NCBI RefSeq assembly: GCF_037975245.1
Contig: NC_092564.1
Location: forward strand, 238,601 to 302,600
Direction: 5' to 3'
From: Apostichopus japonicus
Taxonomy: Eukaryota > Echinodermata > Holothuroidea > Aspidochirotida > Stichopodidae
DNA length: 64,000 nucleotides
Shown here: piece after piece, positions 56,545 through 64,000 of the stretch
Numbering within the stretch: position 1 is the first letter of the stretch
How the letters are laid out: each line of letters begins with the position of its first letter
The notes under the pieces: generated by a model
Database searches by the model: none
Told to the model about the DNA's origin: nothing
Seen by the model: the letters and a program-made list of their open reading frames with translations, nothing else
Made by a program: the position numbers and the translations under genes

Positions 56545-57440
56545 CTCCCAGCAATTTCTTGCCTGTAAATACATTAAATACTGGCTGAAGTTGATACTGC
56601 AGATTGGGAGCAGTATAAATCTAAACAGAGTCAGGGCTTACATGGTTTGATGACAGGGAATCATGTGACATAATTTTACAACAATGAAAAAAGACAGAGG
56701 GACATTGTTTTTTGTTAGTCCTTTATTTTGCTTGGTCATTTATTTTGCAAGGTCACTATAACAACAAAGAGCTGAATTTGCATTTCTACTAGTAAACCTG
56801 ATGAGCTCCATTGATAATTTGACATTTGGACCTCTGGTGACCCCAAATGACCCTTGGCATCCTCCAAAATAATAGCATTCTTATAACCACTATAGGAAAG
56901 ACACATGCCAAATATGAGTAATGTAATGTAATGTAACCTATCATTTTACAAGGTTTGTGTTTATAAGGCTTTACAGAGTGTGACCCCAAATGATCTTTGT
57001 ACTCATTATAGGAAAGCCAAGTGCAAAATATCAGAGCCAATACAGTTCCTATCTGGAGATATCGTGTTTACAAGGATTTCAAGTTTTGACCCCTGGTGAC
57101 CTTAAATGAACTCTGACCTACACCAAATTGAGTAAACCCTTTACACTACAAGGCTATCCTACCATGCATACATGAGTTCCTTACATCTTCAGTTCTGTAC
57201 AGCTTACTGAGATTTTCACATTTCGCCCTCTGCTGACACCAAATGACCTTTGACCTCCACCCAATACTATGAGGTTCTTGTACTAATTATGGTGAAGCCA
57301 CATCCCAAATATCATGTTTACAGCTCGGGCAACACATACACACACTCGCATACACCCACATACATGTACACACAGGCATGCACACATACAAACATCCATG
57401 TCAACTTGACTGAATAGGTTACTTGCCTGCCTTCAATATG
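56545..57440 (+). repeat. composite DR1-module repeat, partner of 33990-35060
   Basis: Co-linear with 33990-35060 ('GAGCAGTATAAATCTAAACAG', 'ACAATGAAAAAAGACAGAGG', 'TGATGAGCTCCATTGATAATTTGACATTTGG'). Perfect TGACCTTTGACCT is at 57244-57256. It ends in CA-rich sequence and 'CAACTTGACTGAATAGGTTACTTGCC'. Confidence 0.8.
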
Positions 57441-59920
57441 GCCAGTAACCAAAATGCATGGGAAAATGAAATGTTGAGAACTGAATTTGATATAAAACTT
57501 GTTGAGGGTGAAGCTTTAATAGATTACAATTCTTCTTTTTCCCATTAATTTTCCTAGTGAATTATCTTCAAAACAAATAACTGCTCTAGCAACAGAGTAC
57601 GGCAGACCATTTCCAGGTCAATAATTAGCATGATCAGAGATCCTTTACTGTTGTACTGTTTCCTCTTTAGTTTACAAATAGTTCTTTCCCTTGATGACAT
57701 ATCAAGGTAACTGAACTTTGAACAAACCCCAGTGGGCAACCAATAATGGAAAAGCTGGAGTATTCCCCATTGTATGATATCCTTCCCTCATGAAATAAAA
57801 CAGATTTAAAATTCTGCATTCCACAAGCAGTGACTCATAACAAATTTTGACCATTTCTGAAAATAAGTTTTTGTTGGGAACCACATTAGCCAAGGGGTAG
57901 CAATCAGCCCAGTATGCACCCCACTAAATGCAGTTCAGTCCTAAAGTAAACACAATATTCTCATCCTATCAGAGTTTCTGACAGGGGGTCTTGATCATGG
58001 AGTTGCTGTCTGGTTAGCAAACATACTTTGAGTAACTTTTAAGATTTTCTTTACTGAACAAAAGTAGGTTTTATTGCTTTAATACATTGCACTGAATTTG
58101 TTACTGACAGAGTGAATGCTGTAAATTCAGAACAAATGTTTTTCTTAACAAAGCTGCAATGTACTGTAAATAGTGATGTAATTTACTAAACCTGCAGAGG
58201 TTTGTCTTTACAAAGCTGCAATGTAGTACTGTAAATAGTGATGTAATTTACTATACCTGCAGAGGTTTGTTTTTATGAAGCTGCAATGTACTGTAAATAG
58301 TGATGTAATTTACTATACCTGCAGAGGTTCAGGACTTTTCAAAAATATTTATATCATATATTATATTACTCACACTGAATGATGTTTACATTTTACAATT
58401 AACTGCCTCAACTAATGGCAAATGTATTTTGTCTCCAAATTCACAATTAACAATACAAAAGATTTGTTACCATTCAAAATCTTTGAAAGTACTGCCCATA
58501 TTGAGTTACAGTGCTATACACAGGACCAGACAAACATTAACTGTCTTGTAGCAATCCAAATATGATGTAAAAATACACAGATCTGATGCACATGTCATTT
58601 CATTAAGTTTGGTCCTATGCAACAGTGACAAGTTATTGACCTTGATGATGTGAAATATAAATTGTTACAAAACAACAGCATCACCGCTCATCTTCGCAAC
58701 CGACTTTCTAACAGGAGAGGCAACACCTATTTTTTTCTTCTTCTTCTTCTTCTTTTATTAAAGTTTTTGGTTTAAATTTTGAAGAAAACACTGAGCATAG
58801 AATGATTTGAGTACCAGACAAGAACTGCTCTGCTAATTTATTAAGCCCAGAAAGGAATACTGAGGATACTCATTTAAGTTCATACAATATTCAATGAACT
58901 GTCTCTTAATGTAGCCAGGACAAGATACTGCCAGTCTTGGTATGACATTTGTTAATATGAACTTTATGAAGGTTAGAGATATTATCCAGGTAACCATTTA
59001 ACTTAAAGAAACGTTACACCAATACACATAAAGGATAGCATTAAGTACTGTACTTGTAATTTGGATGGAGTATACAAGGTATAAGTTATCAATGTTCATA
59101 TGTTAAATCAACTGTCTTTTAGTCATGCAGTATAGAAATTAGCACATCAACTAAGACTATTGCCAAATAAGTAGAGAAGTAGAGCTCTCTAGAAACTTGG
59201 CTTTTCTAGCTATCACAAAGAAAGGATTGCATTTCTCATTCCTATCACAAACAAACCAATGTGGCAGCCACATGTAATCTGAAATCCTGAGGTGGTCCCA
59301 ACTAAAGGGAAATCTTTGCTACAATGAGCCAATAATGGCCAACACTAGAATATTAAAGCAATCTTTTGAATTCTGAACAGGAAATAATTGGCCATTTGGG
59401 AGAGCCTATGAATATTTTATGACAAGGGAGGGGAAATGTTGCTGTAAATATACAATTTATGAATGGTTCATACACAAGCTATCAATAATCAATATGTTAA
59501 CATAGGCCTACATATACTACTCATCATATCTTAAACATGAAGAGCTATAAATTCACTATGGATATGAACAGACTTTAAAACATGGGTTACAAAGAATCAT
59601 GCACATATTTATAAGGTCCAGTTTATTCCTACTTATTATTTAGTAATCAATTTTATAAGCAGCAGGAAATGGAAAAATCAAGGTATAGAAAATTGATCAA
59701 AAGGTACACTGTGACAGAATTGTTGAAATTTGGATAAACAAGCATCTTATACAGTGGTCATATCCTCTACTGTATGCAGTCCATTGTACTCTTTAGCAAA
59801 GTAGACACTAGACATTTGGGCAAGAAATATCAAATTGTTATGCCTTTCCCAGCTGGAATTGCTGAAATATTTAACATGAAGGCACCACCCTAAAAGACAG
59901 TCAATTAAATCCTATGTTGT
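57441..59920. other. stretch without a supported gene
   Basis: Only the tandem repeat at 58138-58329 and a TTC microsatellite at 58735-58754 stand out. Frames at 57554 and 57702 (minus) have no domain. Confidence 0.45.
58138..58329 (+). repeat. 62-65-bp tandem repeat, three units
   Basis: GCTGCAATGTA starts at 58153, 58215 and 58280. Each unit carries 'CTGTAAATAGTGATGTAATTTACTA-ACCTGCAGAGG'. Confidence 0.93.
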
Positions 59921-59926
59921 TATAAT

Positions 59927-61767
59927 TTAAAGACCAACTATGGAGACTTTTCGATGAACATAAAATCCCACCATTTTGCATGTATGTAATCCTTAACTCA
60001 CTGAAATTACTGTAATTAACTTTACCAATTTCGGATGTTAAATACGTGAAAAATGGGAAGAAAAGTCACCTTTTTATGAAACCTATTTCAGACATTCCTG
60101 AAACATTCCGAAGACATCAGGTGACCATGTGACGTCACTGTTTGTATACCTCACTCACAACAATACTTTTAGTGTGTAAAGTTGTATACTTGAGCTGCCA
60201 AAAACATCAACGATATTACTCCTTTTCCCCCGAAATGCCACAATTCTGTGTTGTTGGAGGTTGCAGTTATACCTCACCCAACAAAAGCATCAGCTTTTTT
60301 AGATTTCCGAGTAAAAGAACCGACGTAAAACGCCGCAGACTTTGGATCAATTTTGTGAGATCAACGCGGAAAGATTTTTCAGCACTCGGACTATCTCATG
60401 CCCATGAGTCCACATGCATGACCCTGCCTCTGTGTATGCTGCAAATGTCTCATTCTGCGAAAATTATATACTGTCGATAGCTGTGTCGGACATAGCTAAT
60501 GTGAAATTGACCCTTTCAAGTCTCCTCGTAAACAAGCTCTGGAAGTCCTTACATGTAACATTATATCACGCAATTGACAGTATAATATTAACTGTAAGAG
60601 ATGACCGTGTATATACCGTGCCTAGGGTAGCATTGTTAGTACATGTAGTGAGTTACAACTCACAGCATGTGTTAAATAGTCATGTTAGGATTTCATCGCA
60701 TTTATCTATTTCATTTGTTGTATTCCAGTATCGTGAATTCGTGATACTTTGTGTTATATTGTCCGTTATGTTTATTCCGGCATCTGCATGGTCCAAGGAG
60801 TTGAATAAAAACGGTTCTATGTAGCGATCGGAGGTTTTATTTCGTTAGTGACTGTCTTGTGATTGTGGGATGTTACTGGTCAAGGCCTGTTTCAACTAGA
60901 CCTAACTCTATGGAATTACACAGAGTCACGGTAGTATTTCGCCCAGGATTGAACGAGAAACGTGGATTTGGATATTCACTGCTAAATTTGGTTTATTGAA
61001 AGGATACCTTTTCTGTATTTGTACTTTTGGATATTAAAACGAGTAAGTACTATGTTCAGCTGAAGCTTAGTCATGTATGCTACCCTGGTCGATTCGGGTC
61101 AGCGTCTTCTCGTAGTTGTTCGATTATGTTTAGTGTCTTTTTGGTAATTCATTGACAGTAACGTAAGCCATTTTCCCGTCACATATCACGCATGAGGCAT
61201 CTTTTAGGTCTATTCAGTTTACGGTATCTTGCGACCAATTTGTATTACAGAATCGCCAAGCTGCTTGCATGTTCTACAGTATATTGTACCGTACGGACCT
61301 ATTGACGCTTTGTAAAAGATGCTTCCATTTGAGTGGAAATTTTGCTAATAAAATAACCAATTTAACTAAATTTTCTTCTTAAAATTGTCTTAAAACTATT
61401 TGTTTACCTTCATGTGTTCTTTTTTAAGCTAACAGCTTTTCAAACGCTCGAAATTGGAAGTCAAATACAGTACAATTGTTCGCTATCTGTGTATAAACAG
61501 TGCCTATATCAGCATTTGATTTTCGCGGTATACAAACAATGACGTCACACGGTGACCAGAGGCTCCTTTGGGTCAATCTCTGTTTTCAGACATTCCAGAG
61601 GTTCATGTCACGTGACTACCCAAAATGTCCATTTTCGTGGTCGTTTTTTGATGGGTTATAGTAGGCTTTCGAAGATTATTTTTTGCACATGTTGATTATG
61701 GGTATGTTAACTCCCAAATTAATGGAAAATCCCCTCAAAAAAAATTGTCTCCATAGTTGGTCTTTAA
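59927..61767. mobile_element. Long-inverted-repeat element flanked by TTAA, carrying a THAP ORF
   Basis: AGACCAACTATGGAGAC at 59931-59947 recurs inverted at 61747-61763, each directly next to TTAA (59927-59930 and 61764-61767). About 190 bp inward the arms match again (GTGACCATGTGACGTCACTG near 60121; inverted GTCACCGTGTGACGTCATTG near 61540). The total is about 1.84 kb with imperfect arms of about 220-240 bp. TTAA flanks are typical of piggyBac-type targets, but the terminal sequence is not piggyBac-like, so the superfamily is open. The only coding hint is the THAP frame. Confidence 0.75.
60235..60480 (+). CDS. Orphan THAP-type zinc-finger ORF (81 aa)
   Basis: THAP domains are C2CH zinc-dependent DNA-binding domains of about 80-90 residues, found in P-element transposases and in host factors recruited from them. 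Seen: an ATG opening M-P-Q-F-C5-V-V-G-G-C10-S, FFRFP at 21-25, the invariant-type W37, then C61. C5-x4-C10 and the 50-residue gap to C61 fit the family pattern C-x(2-4)-C-x(35-50)-C-x2-H, but position 64 is Leu where His is expected. The AVPxx-box that closes the domain is also missing; the frame stops at residue 81. No transposase follows. It could be a decayed first exon of a captured gene or a relic of the element's own protein. Confidence 0.6.
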   Translation: MPQFCVVGGCSYTSPNKSISFFRFPSKRTDVKRRRLWINFVRSTRKDFSALGLSHAHESTCMTLPLCMLQMSHSAKIIYCR

Positions 61768-61929
61768 TATATTCAGAAGTTTCAATATCCACATCTTGAG
61801 TTTATCCACAAGTCCTCCTCCTACAACTGTGTTACACTCTTGATGCTCACAGATGCACAACACCATGGGGTTGAGAGGAGAAAATCCCCAGGCCCCAAAG
61901 CCTAAGGGCCCATCATGTCTAAACCAGGA

Positions 61930-63170
61930 AACGAAAATATTTAGTGGTTCCGATGCCCACACATATTCATAGTGTGGTAAGCCATACATGTGCACACCAA
62001 AATGAAGAAGGGTTATGTATTGACCAATGCGACAACATATAAAGGAAGGTACTAGGAATCAGTTATCATGTAGACAAAGTCTATTGAGTGATATAGTATA
62101 AAAACAGCTACATGCATTTATATTAATGAATATTTTGTTTATATCATAAGCATGTACTGTATCTATATACTGTACTTACATTGTATCATCCAATTACATA
62201 TGTATGAAGCTAATTAGACATGTATACTATTTCAGAGATTATCCGATTAAGATATGCACACAAAAAACAACACGGTTGATTGTATGAAAGTAGTGTGACA
62301 AACCTAATATTTGAAAGATGAAAATGATGGATCCTTTGGTTCTTGTCTTGTGTTTAAAGACCAATAATTGCAATTTGATTAATATTAATGACATAAAGAT
62401 GGAAATGTTATGAAAATGTGTTCATTTTGAACCAAAATCACCATACCTGCATGAACCAAATTTTATGTTTATCCCTGGCCATTCCTTAATATTCATGACA
62501 TCGGAACCAAAAACAATCTAATCATCACAGGTCATCTACCTACTAGGTATGACATGGATTCAGCTTGCAGTTGTTGAGATATGTTTACAAGCTGTTTTTA
62601 AATTTCCCATAAAGTCCCATGCACCCATCATGAGTAATAATGAGGTCAGAATTGTTGTTTCAACCAATATACAGTATATATAGTACATCACCACACCAGT
62701 ATAAACTAACTCGGACATACAGTTGCAGAGATATTGACATTTTCAGAATTTTATGGTAATCCCTTAACCACTCATTAATATTAATGAGATGGGAATCTAA
62801 AACAATAGGGATCATCTACTGACCATGATCAACATATATACCATGTATAGCATTGATGCAACTTGTGTTTGTTGAGATATAAAGTTTACAAACAGTTTTT
62901 GACAATTTCACACTGAGCCCAATACACTCATGAATATTGATGCAGTCAAATTATTGTTACAAACAGCATTTAGTTACATCACCTTACCAAGTATGAACTA
63001 AATCTGATATACGGTTGAAGAGATGTTGACATTTTCATAATTTTACATTAATCCCGCCCACTCATGAATATATGCATGACAGCCAAACCAAAAACAATAG
63101 GGATTATCTACTGACTACATGATCAATACATATATATACCAAGTGACATTAATTCAACTTGTGTATGTTG
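61930..63170 (+). repeat. composite DR1-family repeat, diverged
   Basis: It opens with 'ATTTAGTGGTTCCGATGC', 'GTGGTAAGCCATACATG' and 'AGGAATCAGTTATCATGTAGAC', as at 16318 and 32457. From 62470 on come three modules with 'AAAACAATAGGGATCATCTACT', 'GACATTTTCA' and 'CACTCATGAATATT'. No perfect DR1 is present in this copy. Confidence 0.65.
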
Positions 63171-63171
63171 A

Positions 63172-64000
63172 TAGCGCTGTGCGGTAGTGCCAATTTCACA
63201 CAACCGGTAGTGTTGCAACATGAATCCCTGTATCGTAACTACTACCGGGATTTTCCTCAAAATTTCATCTATGGTTCAAAGCACTTGTAGTTAGGAGACT
63301 GTCATTGTCATTCATCAATGGCAAAGCCTAGGCTACAGTATGTACATACTCTTACACGCACGGTTATAATAAAAAAAAACATCCAAAATAACACACTATA
63401 TTAGGGCCTTTATTTTTTAACATAAACTTTCAAATTGAAAAGCACAAACCTTGGAAAAAAAGCATCCCACGCCATCCTTCATTCATACTCGATGTACAAT
63501 ATTAGATTAACATGTTCGCACAGGGATAAAACCCGTAATCCGTAAACAAACAGAAATTGGGGATTCCCCACTTTTCCATGATATTGGAATAGGGCAACCC
63601 TTCAACTTCAAAAGTTCACAATGAAAAGTTTTCAACTATCAACAAGTCACCACGTATTTTGTGATTAGGCAAACATTCTCACGCATATTTTTGCGAAAAA
63701 CCCGAAGCAACATTGTTTTCCCCAGTCTGCATGTACAATACGTGCTAAAATAACCCCTTTCCAATAACTTACTGTAGCTCCTTAACCTCCAACGACTAAA
63801 GCAAGTCTGATTTCCAGCGACACGCTCGTGTGTGATTTCTCCCACATATAGTTAAGTCAATGGAGAAGCGCCATTGACTTACTGTGTATGATCCTTTGAA
63901 ACAACGTTCGATCAGAAGTTTTCCCTCGCAGATGGTAATCATTGAAAACTTGAAACAAACGTTCAGGATTTTTTTTATTTTTCATAATAAAATAAAACTG
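63172..64000. mobile_element. probable hAT-like element, left end, cut by window edge
   Basis: TAGCGCTGTGCGGTAGTGCC starts abruptly inside a DR1-family module ('TGTATGTTGA|TAGCGC'), which elsewhere continues 'TGTTGAGATAT'. The terminal style (TAGyGCTGTG) resembles TAGTGCTGTGACC at 51381. The preceding 8 bp TATGTTGA would be the target duplication. The right end is outside the window. Confidence 0.45.

Overview
This looks like a gene-poor, repeat-dense piece of an animal nuclear genome. The AT-rich background, GT-AG introns, ciliary gene CFAP410, THAP and P2RX7_C domains, DIRS-like and L2/CR1-like retroelement fossils and many hAT-type elements with 8-bp target duplications all fit a metazoan. 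The abundant repeat family built on TGACCTTTGACCT and AACAATAGGG phrases suggests to me a marine deuterostome invertebrate, perhaps an echinoderm such as a sea cucumber; that is an inference from memory. There are no operons, CRISPR arrays or prokaryotic features, and I recognise no tRNA or rRNA gene.

Genes. (1) CFAP410 (C21orf2) lies on the minus strand. Three exons are firm: a 19-nt microexon at 27136-27154, the leucine-rich-repeat exon at 25467-25737 and the next exon at 4349-4505. They are separated by introns of about 1.4 kb and about 21 kb, and the splice phases agree. The first exon(s) and the C-terminal exon(s) were not found. (2) On the plus strand, inside the 21-kb CFAP410 intron, is a three-exon gene (4872-5149, 8538-8638, 9509-9711) for a 193-residue protein of unknown function. 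(3) A one-exon ORF with a P2RX7_C-like cysteine domain lies at 1487-1786 on the minus strand. (4) A THAP-domain ORF (60235-60480) lies inside a 1.8-kb inverted-repeat element flanked by TTAA.

Mobile DNA, left to right: a MITE nested in another MITE (5.65-6.94 kb), a 113-bp satellite (12.3-12.8 kb), a hAT-like element (14.3-15.6 kb), a LINE 3' fragment (18.35-18.9 kb), a small hAT-like element (23.5-24.2 kb), a 68-bp array (25.8-26.2 kb) and a 48-bp coding-length minisatellite (28.3-28.85 kb). Then come a decayed DIRS-like gag-pol on the minus strand (36.6-38.7 kb) invaded by a 26-bp minisatellite, a 49-bp array split by a hAT-like insertion (41.5-42.9 kb), a second copy of the 14.3-kb hAT family (47.7-49.4 kb), a three-layer nest (49.9-55.5 kb), a LINE fragment (55.6-56.0 kb), the THAP element (59.9-61.8 kb) and a hAT-like left end cut by the window edge (63.17 kb on).

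A dispersed family of 150-200-bp modules fills much of the rest (13.5, 15.9-17.6, 19.9-20.7, 33.3, 34.3-35.1, 45.9, 50-51.4, 53-54.3, 56.8-57.4 and 62.5-63.2 kb). It carries ten perfect copies of the nuclear-receptor DR1 consensus (AGGTCAAAGGTCA or its complement). Other long stretches show no gene I can support.
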